From: Terribacillus halophilus
GTDB taxonomy: Bacteria; Bacillota; Bacilli; Bacillales; Amphibacillaceae
Length of the DNA stretch: 64,000 nt
Reading direction: 5' to 3'
Assembly: GCF_900162685.1 (NCBI RefSeq)
Contig: NZ_LT727828.1
Span: 987,678-1,051,677 of the forward strand
Shown: positions 56,124 through 64,000 of the stretch, one piece after another
How positions within the stretch are numbered: position 1 is the stretch's first letter
Layout of the letters: each line of letters begins with the position of its first letter
Program-made: the position numbers and the translations under genes
Notes under the pieces: generated by a model
The model's database searches: none
Told to the model about the DNA's origin: nothing
Seen by the model: only the letters and a program-made list of their open reading frames with translations

Positions 56124-57884
56124 GTGACTTTTGCTGAACTGCTGCTAGTGATGATTTTATCTTCTGCAACCATAGGTATTATTCTATTAATCAGACGTTT
56201 TCTGGCTGGACAATTAGCACCGGCTTGGCGATATTATTTATGGTTTTTTCTGCTAGGAACTCTGATGCTGCCTTTCTTTCCATTTAAGCAAATTAGAATG
56301 AAGTACCCTTTATCAATTCATCATGGTCACAAGATGAATATTGTAAGTAATTCAGTTTCAACTGATACTCATCAGACTGGGTGGATGAATAACTTTAGCA
56401 CTTCGGTTGCACGTATAAATATCCCTCTATTAGATGAGCTGACGAATGCTGTCTGGATAACTGGGGTTGTTATCGGTATAATTGTGGTTTTAATAACACA
56501 GTTAAGACTAATGCTCTTAATAAATCGAGCAAATCCCGTTCATGATAAAGAAATAAATGAGATTTTTCTAACATGCAAAACGCAGCTCTCCATCCGGAAA
56601 AAAATTAAGCTAAAGCAGTCTGCTGCAGTTACTTCACCATTTATTTGTGGTTTTTTTAATACATATCTGATTCTTCCGGCAGCAACTGAAAAAGGAAGTT
56701 CATTAACAAATATCAGAAATGTTACGCTTCATGAATTACATCATTATAAAAGCCGACATGTGCACTGGAATTATTTCTTTTTATTTGCAACTGTATTACA
56801 TTGGTTCAATCCGTTTGTATGGTATGCGCTGAAGGAAATGCGATTAGACCGTGAGATTGCTTGTGATGCGGCTGTTATGCGTTCCTTGGGAAATAGGGAA
56901 GAGAAGAATTTAGATTATGGCAGGACTATATTGCACTATGCAGAAAGATTAAAGCAGCCACAGCCCGACCAAATAATTAATTCAATTAGAAGTTCAAAAC
57001 GCCACTTGAAGAAACGAATATTACATATAACCTGTGGAATTCAATATGCAAAAAATCTCATTTGGAAGAGTGTAGTCATATTTATAGTCTTAGGCATTGT
57101 TATAGCTTCACAAATTCCTGTATTTAGGGCAGCATCTTCTACAGATGAGCAGTATAATATTGATGGGAAAAACGTAGCAGAAGAAGATTTGAACAGATTT
57201 TTTAACAGCGAGCGCAGTACCTTTGTTTTGTATAGTATGAAGGCTGATAAATATTATATACACAATAAGAAACAGAGCATGCAAAGAGTTTCTCCTAATT
57301 CAACGTATAAGATATTTAGTGCTTTAATAGCTCTGGAAGCAGGTGTTATCCAGCCAACTGCTACGGACGTAGAATGGAACGGAAGCAATTATGCGTATAA
57401 GACATGGAATCAAAATCAAAATTTGCAATCTGCAATGAAGAATTCAGTAACGTGGTACTTTCATTATCTGGATCAACAGGTTGGGAAAAAGACTATACAA
57501 GATATGCTAGAGAAATACCATTATGGAAACATAGATACATCTGCGAAAAACTTCTGGCTAGAATCATCATTAAAGATATCTCCATTTGAACAAGTAGAAT
57601 TATTGCGTGACTTTAACCAGAATAGATTAGGCGTGAAGCCTGCTTACAGGAAAGCAGTCAAAGCTTCTATGATGTTAGAGAAAAAGGGTGATGCTGTTCT
57701 TTATGGGAAAACGGGAACGGGTATTGTTAATGGGAAGGCATTGAATGGATGGTTTATTGGTTTTGTAGAAACAAAATCAGACACTTATTATTTTGCAATG
57801 AACCTGAGAAATGGAAATGCAACTGGTAGTAACGCCGCTAAAATTACATTGAAAATACTGGAAGAGAAACAGATTTATAAATAA
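56124..57884 (+). CDS. blaR1: Beta-lactam sensor and metalloprotease BlaR1
   Basis: Transmembrane signal protein of 586 residues. Helices at about 6-25, 36-52, 108-130 and 314-335 bracket a cytoplasmic M56 zinc protease with HELHH at 203-207. The outer C-terminal domain (about 355-586) is penicillin-binding: Ser393-Thr-Tyr-Lys396 and Lys529-Thr-Gly. Acylation by beta-lactam triggers removal of BlaI. The start is GTG at 56124 after AGGGGGAAGAG. Length is normal. Confidence 0.95.
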   Translation: MTFAELLLVMILSSATIGIILLIRRFLAGQLAPAWRYYLWFFLLGTLMLPFFPFKQIRMKYPLSIHHGHKMNIVSNSVSTDTHQTGWMNNFSTSVARINIPLLDELTNAVWITGVVIGIIVVLITQLRLMLLINRANPVHDKEINEIFLTCKTQLSIRKKIKLKQSAAVTSPFICGFFNTYLILPAATEKGSSLTNIRNVTLHELHHYKSRHVHWNYFFLFATVLHWFNPFVWYALKEMRLDREIACDAAVMRSLGNREEKNLDYGRTILHYAERLKQPQPDQIINSIRSSKRHLKKRILHITCGIQYAKNLIWKSVVIFIVLGIVIASQIPVFRAASSTDEQYNIDGKNVAEEDLNRFFNSERSTFVLYSMKADKYYIHNKKQSMQRVSPNSTYKIFSALIALEAGVIQPTATDVEWNGSNYAYKTWNQNQNLQSAMKNSVTWYFHYLDQQVGKKTIQDMLEKYHYGNIDTSAKNFWLESSLKISPFEQVELLRDFNQNRLGVKPAYRKAVKASMMLEKKGDAVLYGKTGTGIVNGKALNGWFIGFVETKSDTYYFAMNLRNGNATGSNAAKITLKILEEKQIYK

Positions 57885-57899
57885 GAGAGAGTGTTGATG

Positions 57900-58277
57900 A
57901 TGGCAAAAGAAGTACCTAATATAGCCGAATCAGAGTGGGAAATAATGAAAATTCTTTGGGAGAATTCTCCGAGGACCGCGAATGAGGTTGTATCTGCTCT
58001 TCAGGGCAAAGCAGATTGGAAGCCGAAGACAATTCGTACACTGCTGGATCGACTTATGAAAAAAAAGGTTGTTGGTGTAAATAAAGAACAGCGAGTATAC
58101 ACCTTCTATCCACTATATGCGGAGGACGAATGTCAGCGTGCTGAAGCCAAGTCTTTTCTTAAACGAATCTATGGTGGAACAATGAAATCCATGTTAGTTC
58201 AGTTTATTGAAGATGATGCTTTATCAGAAAAAGATATGAACGAAATTCGTCAGATGCTGGATAAGAAAAGTAAATAA
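57900..58277 (+). CDS. blaI: BlaI/MecI-family repressor
   Basis: Winged-helix repressor of 125 residues (MAKEVPNIAESEWEIMKILW, then WKPKTIRTLLDRLMKKKVV as recognition region) with a C-terminal dimerisation helix (DDALSEKDMNEIRQMLD). It represses bla and blaR1 through the TACA-n2-TGTA operators. It follows blaR1 by 15 bp; ATG at 57897 or 57900 could be used. Confidence 0.95.
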   Translation: MAKEVPNIAESEWEIMKILWENSPRTANEVVSALQGKADWKPKTIRTLLDRLMKKKVVGVNKEQRVYTFYPLYAEDECQRAEAKSFLKRIYGGTMKSMLVQFIEDDALSEKDMNEIRQMLDKKSK

Positions 58278-58281
58278 GGAA

Positions 58282-58316
58282 AAAACAGCTCTCCCATACT
58301 GGAGAGCTGTTTTTTT
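58282..58316. terminator. Bidirectional terminator between blaI and ptsI
   Basis: AAACAGCTCTCC pairs with GGAGAGCTGTTT around CATACT, with A and T tracts on both sides. Confidence 0.92.
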
Positions 58317-60030
58317 ACTGTCCTGTTCTTTGACGGACTAGCTGTTCTACATCATCAGCTGTGCTTAGCGTCAATGCTTCTTGGCTTAGCTGCTGCATGT
58401 CTGCTTTAGATAGCTTTGTGATTTGTGTTCTTGCTGGAAGGATGCTCGTTGCGCTCATGCTGAATTCATCAAGGCCTAGGCCGAGAAGAAGTGGGATCGC
58501 AATTTCATCGCCAGCCATTTCGCCGCACATGCCTGCCCATTTGCCTTCTGCGTGCGCTGCTTCAATAACGTTATGCACCAGGTTAAGGATTGCTGGGTGG
58601 TACGGCTGGTAAAGATAGCTTACGCGTTCGTTCATGCGGTCTGCTGCCATTGTGTATTGAATCAAATCATTTGTACCAACACTGAAGAAATCAACTTCTT
58701 TTGCGAATTGTTTTGCAGCAACTGCAGTAGAAGGGATTTCCACCATGATACCGATTTCAATTGCATCAGAAACAGATACGCCGTCAGCTGTAAGCTTGTC
58801 TTTTTCTTCAAGAAGAATTGCTTTTGCTTGGCGGAATTCCTCCAATGTAGCAATCATCGGGAACATAATTTTCAGATTACCGTATACGCTTGCACGCAAG
58901 AGAGCACGAAGCTGTACGCGGAAGATATCATCGCGCTCCAGGCATAGGCGGATTGCGCGGAAGCCTAGGAACGGGTTCAGTTCTTTCGGAAGCTGCAAGT
59001 AGCTGAGCTCTTTATCGCCGCCGATATCCAATGTACGAACGACAACAGGTTTGTCGCCCATTTGTTCAAGAACTGCTTTATAAGACTCGAACTGTTCGTC
59101 TTCGCTAGGAAGCTCGCTCTTGCCCATATAAAGAAATTCGGTACGGTAAAGGCCAACACCTTCGCCGCCATTGTTCAGGACGCCGGTAACATCTTCTGGT
59201 GTACCGATATTTGCTACAAGCTCTACATGCACGTTGTCCGTTGTGACAGTAGGTTCATCTTTCAGCTTCGCCCATTCTTGCTTTTGCTGTTCGAAAGCTT
59301 CTTGTTTTGCTCTGTATGCAGATAGCTCGTCTTCTGTAGGATCGATGATAACAGTACCTTCTATACCGTCGACGATAATCATGCTATCTTGAGCAGCAGA
59401 GCTAGTGATTGATTTTGTACCGACTACAGCTGGAATCTCAAGAGATCGAGCCATAATAGCGGAGTGAGAAGTACGGCCGCCGATATCGGTTGTAAACCCT
59501 TTCACAAATTGCTTGTTTAATTGCGCTGTATCAGAAGGTGTAAGATCCTCTGCAATAATGATAACTTCTTCATCTATAAGTGCTGGGTCAGGGAATGACG
59601 CCTGAAGTAAATGTGCCAACACACGCTTGGTAACATCTTGGATGTCAGCTGCGCGTTCTTTCATATATTCATTATCCATGCTGCGGAACATGTCGATGAA
59701 CATTGTCGCTGTCTCGTCAAGAGCAGCTTCTGCATTGAGATTATTGTTGCGGATGTTATCTTTGATCGGATTAACCAGTTCTGGATCTGCCAGGACAAGC
59801 AAATGAGCCGAGAAAATCTCGGCATGCTCGTCGCCAAGTGACACACGAGCATTCTCACGGATTTTCTCCAGCTCTTGCTTGCTGATATCTAGGGCAGCAT
59901 CCAAACGGCTGATCTCTTCTTCTGCATTCGCAACTGTCGTCTTTTCGAAAGAGAGGTCTGGTACAGCCAAATGGTATGCTTTTGCAATTGCAATACCATT
60001 TGAAGCTGCGATTCCGTTTATCATGCTCAT
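58315..60030 (-). CDS. ptsI: Phosphoenolpyruvate-protein phosphotransferase, enzyme I
   Basis: General PTS enzyme of 571 residues. The phospho-His is in [18 protein letters not shown] (about residue 189); the C-terminal PEP-binding barrel shows [37 protein letters not shown] and MCGEMAGDE. It passes phosphate from PEP to HPr, encoded 6 bp upstream. In B. subtilis ptsHI follows ptsG; here they follow the fructose operon. Confidence 0.98.
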   Translation of the reverse strand: MSMINGIAASNGIAIAKAYHLAVPDLSFEKTTVANAEEEISRLDAALDISKQELEKIRENARVSLGDEHAEIFSAHLLVLADPELVNPIKDNIRNNNLNAEAALDETATMFIDMFRSMDNEYMKERAADIQDVTKRVLAHLLQASFPDPALIDEEVIIIAEDLTPSDTAQLNKQFVKGFTTDIGGRTSHSAIMARSLEIPAVVGTKSITSSAAQDSMIIVDGIEGTVIIDPTEDELSAYRAKQEAFEQQKQEWAKLKDEPTVTTDNVHVELVANIGTPEDVTGVLNNGGEGVGLYRTEFLYMGKSELPSEDEQFESYKAVLEQMGDKPVVVRTLDIGGDKELSYLQLPKELNPFLGFRAIRLCLERDDIFRVQLRALLRASVYGNLKIMFPMIATLEEFRQAKAILLEEKDKLTADGVSVSDAIEIGIMVEIPSTAVAAKQFAKEVDFFSVGTNDLIQYTMAADRMNERVSYLYQPYHPAILNLVHNVIEAAHAEGKWAGMCGEMAGDEIAIPLLLGLGLDEFSMSATSILPARTQITKLSKADMQQLSQEALTLSTADDVEQLVRQRTGQ

Positions 60031-60035
60031 TGGAG

Positions 60036-60302
60036 TTATTCTCCTAAGCCTTCGCTTTTAATTGTTTCCGCAATTGTGTTTACTGCTTCATCAGCATCGT
60101 CACCTTCAGCAGTGATTGTGATTTCAGCACCTTGTGGAATTCCAAGGCTCATAACACCCATAATAGATTTAAGGTTAACGCTTTTACCGTTATATGCAAG
60201 CTGGATATCAGATTTGAAGCCACCTGCTTTATTTACCAAGATTGTTGCTGGACGAGCGTGTACGCCAGTCTCATCTGTAATAGTCATTGTTTTTTCTGCC
60301 AT
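60036..60302 (-). CDS. ptsH: Phosphocarrier protein HPr
   Basis: Phosphocarrier of 88 residues. His15 in TGVHARPA receives phosphate from enzyme I, and Ser46 in KSIMGVMS is the HPr kinase site for CcpA-dependent repression. The start at 60302 follows TTGGAGG; a longer in-frame version (from 60317) overlaps that site. It is the catalytic partner of the His-less Crh at 8.8 kb. Confidence 0.97.
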   Translation of the reverse strand: MAEKTMTITDETGVHARPATILVNKAGGFKSDIQLAYNGKSVNLKSIMGVMSLGIPQGAEITITAEGDDADEAVNTIAETIKSEGLGE

Positions 60303-60329
60303 GTTAATTACCTCCAAAGTAGTGTGTTA

Positions 60330-60367
60330 TGTGAATGCTTTCATTCTAATTTTTGTGAATGCTTTCA
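60330..60367 (-). promoter_or_regulatory. Two tandem cre-like repeats upstream of ptsH
   Basis: TGTGAATGCTTTCATTCTA occurs twice, 24 bp apart (from 60330 and 60354). On the minus strand TGAAAGCATTCACA matches the cre consensus at 13 of 14 positions, with CA for the central CG. Each repeat also forms a GAATG/CATTC mini-hairpin. They may be CcpA sites in the fruA-ptsH gap. Confidence 0.55.
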
Positions 60368-60379
60368 TTCTATCTTATT

Positions 60380-62290
60380 TTATACTTTTCTTAGGTCTTT
60401 TTTCAACAGTCCTACAATAATAGCTGTGACAAAAGCACCGATTATGATGGAAAGGAAGTAAAGCAATGGATTTCCATCAACCAAACTTGCAGAAATAATA
60501 CCGCCATGCGGTGCGTTCAATCCGATTTCAAAGAATGCAGACAGTCCGCCGGCTACGGCAGCACCGATAGCAGTTGCAGGAATAACACGTAAAGGATCTG
60601 CTGCAGCGAATGGGATAACGCCTTCAGAGATGAAGAAAGCCCCAAGAACATAAGCTGTCTTACCAGTTTCGCGTTCTTGTTTTGTAAATTTGTTACGGAA
60701 AATACTTGTTGCAATAGCCAAACCGATTGGCGGAACCATACCGCCGGCCATTACCGCTGCCATGAATTCCAAGTTGCCGGCATCCAGCATTGCGATACCG
60801 AAAGTGTAGGCCGCTTTATTAATTGGTCCACCCATATCAATTGCCATCATCGCACCAAGCACAATACCTACAAGTACTAAGTTTGCACCGCCAAGATTCT
60901 CCAAGAAGGTAGAAAGTCCAACATATACTTGCGTTAGAGACGGGTTGATCAACAGCATGATCATACCTGTAATGAAAATACTTAATACAGGGAAGAAAAG
61001 AATAGTTTTCAAACCTTCCAACACTGCTGGAAGACCAGAAAGAGCTTTTTTAATACCAAGTGTTACATAACCAGCCAGGAAGCCGGCAATTAAACCGCCA
61101 AGGAAACCGGAACTTGTTGCATCGCCAGATCCATATGTTACAGCGATTAAACCGCCAATAGCACCAGGTGCGAAACCAGGTTTATCGGCAATACTGCTTG
61201 CAATGAAACCAGATAGGACAGGAACAATCAGGAAGAACGCTTGGCTGCTGCCAATTTCGCTCAGCATTTCTGCGAAGGCGCTGCCAGGGAACAATTCACC
61301 GAATAGAATACCAAGGGCAATCAGGATACCACCGCCGACAACGAATGGCAGCATGTTGGAAACACCATTCATAATGTGCTTATAGAATCCGGAACGTTGT
61401 TCTTGCTTTTGTCCGCCTTCTGCGGCAGCTTCTGAGCTGCGTCCGTTATTGTGATGAACTGGAGCATCTTGTGCAACTGCTTTTTCAATTAGTTCCTGAG
61501 GTATTTTTAATGCGCGGCCTACAGGAACCTGCAAAACATGTTTACCCTCAAATGGACTAAGATCAACATTGACATCCGCTGCGACGATGATAGCAGACGC
61601 TTCCTTGATATCTTCATCTGTTAACCGGTTTTTAATACCGCCAGCGCCGTTTGTTTGTACTTTGATTGGAACATTCATTTCAGCAGCTGTTTGCTTCAGT
61701 TTATCAGCAGCCATGAATGTATGAGCGATACCTGTAGGGCAGGCTGTAATGGCAAGCACTTTGCCTTGCGTGCCTGGAGCATCCTGTGCCAATTCTACTG
61801 CTTGGTTTTCTTGTTCTTCTTCTTCACCAAGTTCTTCTTTTTCCTTCGCGTCAATAATGGTCATAATTTCTTCTTCTGTTTCCGCGTTTTCAATATTGGA
61901 ACGGAAAGTACTATCCATTAAGAAGGAAGAAAGACGGGATAGTGTCTCTAGATGAGTCTGATTTGCTCCTTCAGATGCTGCGATCATGAAGAATAGGTGA
62001 GATGGCTGTCCGTCAAGTGCTTCGTAATCCAATCCTTCTTTCGAACGGCCAAATGCGATAGCAGGAGTTGTAACTGCTGCTGATTTACCGTGCGGAATGG
62101 CGATTCCTTCACCGATGCCAGTTGTCGATTGTGCTTCTCGAGCAAGGATAGCCTCTTTAAATCCTGTTTTATCGTTCAATTTGCCTGCTTCGTCAAGCTT
62201 GGAAACAAGCTCTTCAATAACGTCTGCTTTCGTTTGTGACTGAAGCTGCAAGATAATTGTGTCTTTTGTTAATAGTTCAGTAATACGCAT
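60380..62290 (-). CDS. fruA: PTS fructose transporter, fused IIABC
   Basis: Permease of 636 residues that takes up fructose as fructose-1-phosphate. Domains in order: IIA (about 1-150, His in GIAIPHGKS), IIB (about 172-275, Cys in ITACPTGIAHTFMAA) and IIC (about 300-636, nine or so helices). An acidic linker (KEKEELGEEEEQENQ) joins IIA to IIB. It follows fruK by 23 bp. Confidence 0.97.
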   Translation of the reverse strand: MRITELLTKDTIILQLQSQTKADVIEELVSKLDEAGKLNDKTGFKEAILAREAQSTTGIGEGIAIPHGKSAAVTTPAIAFGRSKEGLDYEALDGQPSHLFFMIAASEGANQTHLETLSRLSSFLMDSTFRSNIENAETEEEIMTIIDAKEKEELGEEEEQENQAVELAQDAPGTQGKVLAITACPTGIAHTFMAADKLKQTAAEMNVPIKVQTNGAGGIKNRLTDEDIKEASAIIVAADVNVDLSPFEGKHVLQVPVGRALKIPQELIEKAVAQDAPVHHNNGRSSEAAAEGGQKQEQRSGFYKHIMNGVSNMLPFVVGGGILIALGILFGELFPGSAFAEMLSEIGSSQAFFLIVPVLSGFIASSIADKPGFAPGAIGGLIAVTYGSGDATSSGFLGGLIAGFLAGYVTLGIKKALSGLPAVLEGLKTILFFPVLSIFITGMIMLLINPSLTQVYVGLSTFLENLGGANLVLVGIVLGAMMAIDMGGPINKAAYTFGIAMLDAGNLEFMAAVMAGGMVPPIGLAIATSIFRNKFTKQERETGKTAYVLGAFFISEGVIPFAAADPLRVIPATAIGAAVAGGLSAFFEIGLNAPHGGIISASLVDGNPLLYFLSIIIGAFVTAIIVGLLKKDLRKV

Positions 62291-62313
62291 GGTTGAAACC
62301 CCCTCTTATCCTC

Positions 62314-63225
62314 TTAGATAGATGTAAGTCTGACTTGGCTGACTAGTTTCTCTATATCTTGCTGTTCGCCAAGGTCATCACTGAATGCTGTAGCACTTCC
62401 TGCAGCAACTGCATACGTGAAGGCTTGCTCGTAATCATTTGTCTTTTCATAAGCAGCTAAGAATCCTGCCACCATACTATCACCGGCACCGACAGAGTTC
62501 TTTACAGTGCCTTTTGGCGTCTCTGCTTTCCAAGCATGATACTTGTTCACAAAGATTGCACCTTCACCGCCCATCGAGACGATGACGTTTTCAATGCCTG
62601 TTTCGTGAAGCTTTCTTGCATAGCTGACAATATCTTCAATAGAAGAAATGGTTGTATCGAACAGTTCACCTAACTCATGGTGATTCGGCTTAACTAGAAA
62701 CATACGTTTACCAATCAAGTCTTGGAGTGCTGCACTTGAAGTATCGGCAATAAATCTTGTGCCGTTCTTTTCGCAAATGTCGGCCATTCGAGCATATATA
62801 TCTGCTGGGACAGAACTTGGTGCATTTCCTGCGGCTACAAGCACATCATCTGTTCCGAGACTCCTGATCTGTTCAAGCAGCAAAGCAAGCTGTTCAGTCG
62901 TAATTGAAGGGCCTGGTCCGTTTATTTCAGATTCTTCTCCTGATTTGAGTTTTACATTTACTCGTGTTGGTTCATTTATTTCAATAAACTGATGGTTGAT
63001 ACCGGCACTTTCCAGTGTTTCTCGAATAAAGGTACCGGTAAAGCCGCCAAGATATCCTAAAGCTGTCGTTTCTACATCCAATTGATTTAGCAAACGAGAG
63101 ACATTAATGCCTTTTCCGCCTGCGAAATAAGCTGTATTCGTGGCCCGGTTTAAATCTCCTGCCCGAAATGCATCGACATGCATAATGTAATCGATGGATG
63201 GATTCAGCGTACATGTGTAATTCAT
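62314..63225 (-). CDS. fruK: 1-Phosphofructokinase
   Basis: PfkB-family kinase of 303 residues that makes fructose-1,6-bisphosphate from fructose-1-phosphate. FAGGKGINVSRLLNQL and SVGAGDSMVAGFLAAYE are the PfkB signatures, with the catalytic Asp in GAGDS. Its start overlaps the fruR stop (ATGA). Its product is also the inducer that releases CggR at 46 kb. Confidence 0.96.
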   Translation of the reverse strand: MNYTCTLNPSIDYIMHVDAFRAGDLNRATNTAYFAGGKGINVSRLLNQLDVETTALGYLGGFTGTFIRETLESAGINHQFIEINEPTRVNVKLKSGEESEINGPGPSITTEQLALLLEQIRSLGTDDVLVAAGNAPSSVPADIYARMADICEKNGTRFIADTSSAALQDLIGKRMFLVKPNHHELGELFDTTISSIEDIVSYARKLHETGIENVIVSMGGEGAIFVNKYHAWKAETPKGTVKNSVGAGDSMVAGFLAAYEKTNDYEQAFTYAVAAGSATAFSDDLGEQQDIEKLVSQVRLTSI

Positions 63226-63980
63226 GAGTCCACAACCTTTAATGAAGTAAGTTTCTCGTATGCTGCCTGCAGCTTTGCGTTAATAGAGTCAACGATAAGC
63301 GTGGCTTCAGACAAATCTGCTATATGGGCAAAAGTTGTCTGACCAAGTTTGCTGCTGTCGGCCAATATAAATGTTTCATTTGAGCGGAGCATAGCTTGTC
63401 GCTTAATGGATGCTTCTTCTGGATCTGGTGTCGTGTACCCATTATGCATATGCACGCCATTTGTACCTAGAAAGCATTTATCGAACCGATATTGCGAAAG
63501 TGCTGCTAGAGCGCCTCTTCCGATCAGAGTTCTCGTCTTATCCTTTACTAAACCACCGGTTACATACACCGTGAGATCTTTTTCGTATAGTGCCTCTAAA
63601 TGCGTGAGGCCATTTGTGACGACGGTTACATTTTTGCCGGTTAAGTAAGGAATCATGGCATTTGCTGTCGTTCCAGCATCAAGAAAGATGCAATCGTTCT
63701 CGCCAACGAGGCTGGCAGCGAAGGCAGCAATTTCTTGTTTGCCTGTTTTGTTGTGCGTTTCTTTCTCTGTATAGCTCATTTCATAGCTTAGAGAGGAAGT
63801 AATTGTCGCGCCGCCGTGGACTCGAGTCAGGAGCTGTTTCTTTTCCAGCTCAATCAAGTCCCGGCGTATGGTTGAAACAGAGGCATTTGCTGCTTCTGAA
63901 AACTCCGGTATGGACACATTTCGCTGTTCTTGCAACATCTGCAGGATTAATTCCTGCCGCTCAGGTGTAAGCATTTTCAC
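63222..63980 (-). CDS. fruR: DeoR-family fructose operon regulator
   Basis: Repressor of 252 residues. The N-terminal helix-turn-helix (RQELILQMLQEQRNVSIPEF, ASVSTIRRDLIELEKKQLL) and C-terminal sugar-phosphate domain (CIFLDAGTTANAMIPYL, VVTNGLTHLEALY) are typical. It heads fruR-fruK-fruA; fructose-1-phosphate is the usual effector. AGGAGG lies upstream of the start at 63980, at the window edge, so its promoter is outside. Confidence 0.94.
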   Translation of the reverse strand: MKMLTPERQELILQMLQEQRNVSIPEFSEAANASVSTIRRDLIELEKKQLLTRVHGGATITSSLSYEMSYTEKETHNKTGKQEIAAFAASLVGENDCIFLDAGTTANAMIPYLTGKNVTVVTNGLTHLEALYEKDLTVYVTGGLVKDKTRTLIGRGALAALSQYRFDKCFLGTNGVHMHNGYTTPDPEEASIKRQAMLRSNETFILADSSKLGQTTFAHIADLSEATLIVDSINAKLQAAYEKLTSLKVVDS

Positions 63981-64000
63981 AACCTCCTCCTGAACTAATT

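Overview
The window is a piece of chromosome from a spore-forming, low-GC Gram-positive bacterium of the family Bacillaceae. Gene orders match Bacillus subtilis blocks (trxB, NUDIX, rapZ, yvcK, whiA, crh; sppA with an RDD-domain gene; cggR, gapA, pgk, tpiA, gpmI, eno). There are T-box-free but S-box, CtsR, CcpA and BlaI-type controls, a Crh protein and a CotF-like coat protein. The genus cannot be fixed from the sequence; a halotolerant Bacillaceae such as Terribacillus would fit, but that is a guess.

Layout. 1-3 kb: glycerol use (end of glpK; glpD behind a GlpP-type leader terminator). 3-11.4 kb: conserved core (TPR protein, trxB, a likely small RNA, NUDIX, rapZ, yvcK, whiA, crh, sppA, RDD protein, clpP with a CtsR box). 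11.7-12.6 kb: first of three manganese catalases. 12.6-16.3 kb: a decayed integrative element in the 3' end of a tRNA-Arg(CCG) gene, bounded by 125/126-bp direct repeats, with a scrambled integrase, a frameshifted ArpU-like regulator and an intact divergent pair (membrane protein and secreted cationic protein). 16.3-17.3 kb: paiA and its MarR-type partner.

17.7-28.6 kb: an unusual catabolic cluster: GntR regulator, Gfo/Idh/MocA oxidoreductase, TRAP transporter, TIM-barrel isomerase, a short citrate-synthase-like citryl-CoA lyase, aldehyde dehydrogenase, ThDP enzyme and class III CoA-transferase. Three copies of one palindrome (CTWGTATACWAG) tie it together as a regulon. I could not assign its substrate; it is the best candidate here for an undescribed system.

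28.8-33.4 kb: second manganese catalase, small membrane and lipoprotein genes, two small hydrophilic proteins, and glnK-amtB. 33.6-33.9 kb: a promoter followed by a folded, non-coding stretch. 34-41.4 kb: a methionine/sulfur operon with two SAM-I riboswitches (metX; metY fused to a CoA-binding domain; an Ssu-type ABC transporter; an acetyl-CoA synthetase). The synthetase could recycle acetate released by MetY into acetyl-CoA for MetX.

41.5-46 kb: alpha/beta hydrolase, third manganese catalase with a DUF421 membrane protein, CotF-like coat protein, MATE exporter. 46-53.3 kb: the glycolytic operon under CggR. 53.4-54.5 kb: SDR and YesK-like protein. 55-58.3 kb: an inducible class A beta-lactamase system (bla divergent from blaR1-blaI around a double BlaI operator). 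58.3-64 kb, minus strand: fruR-fruK-fruA followed by ptsH-ptsI.
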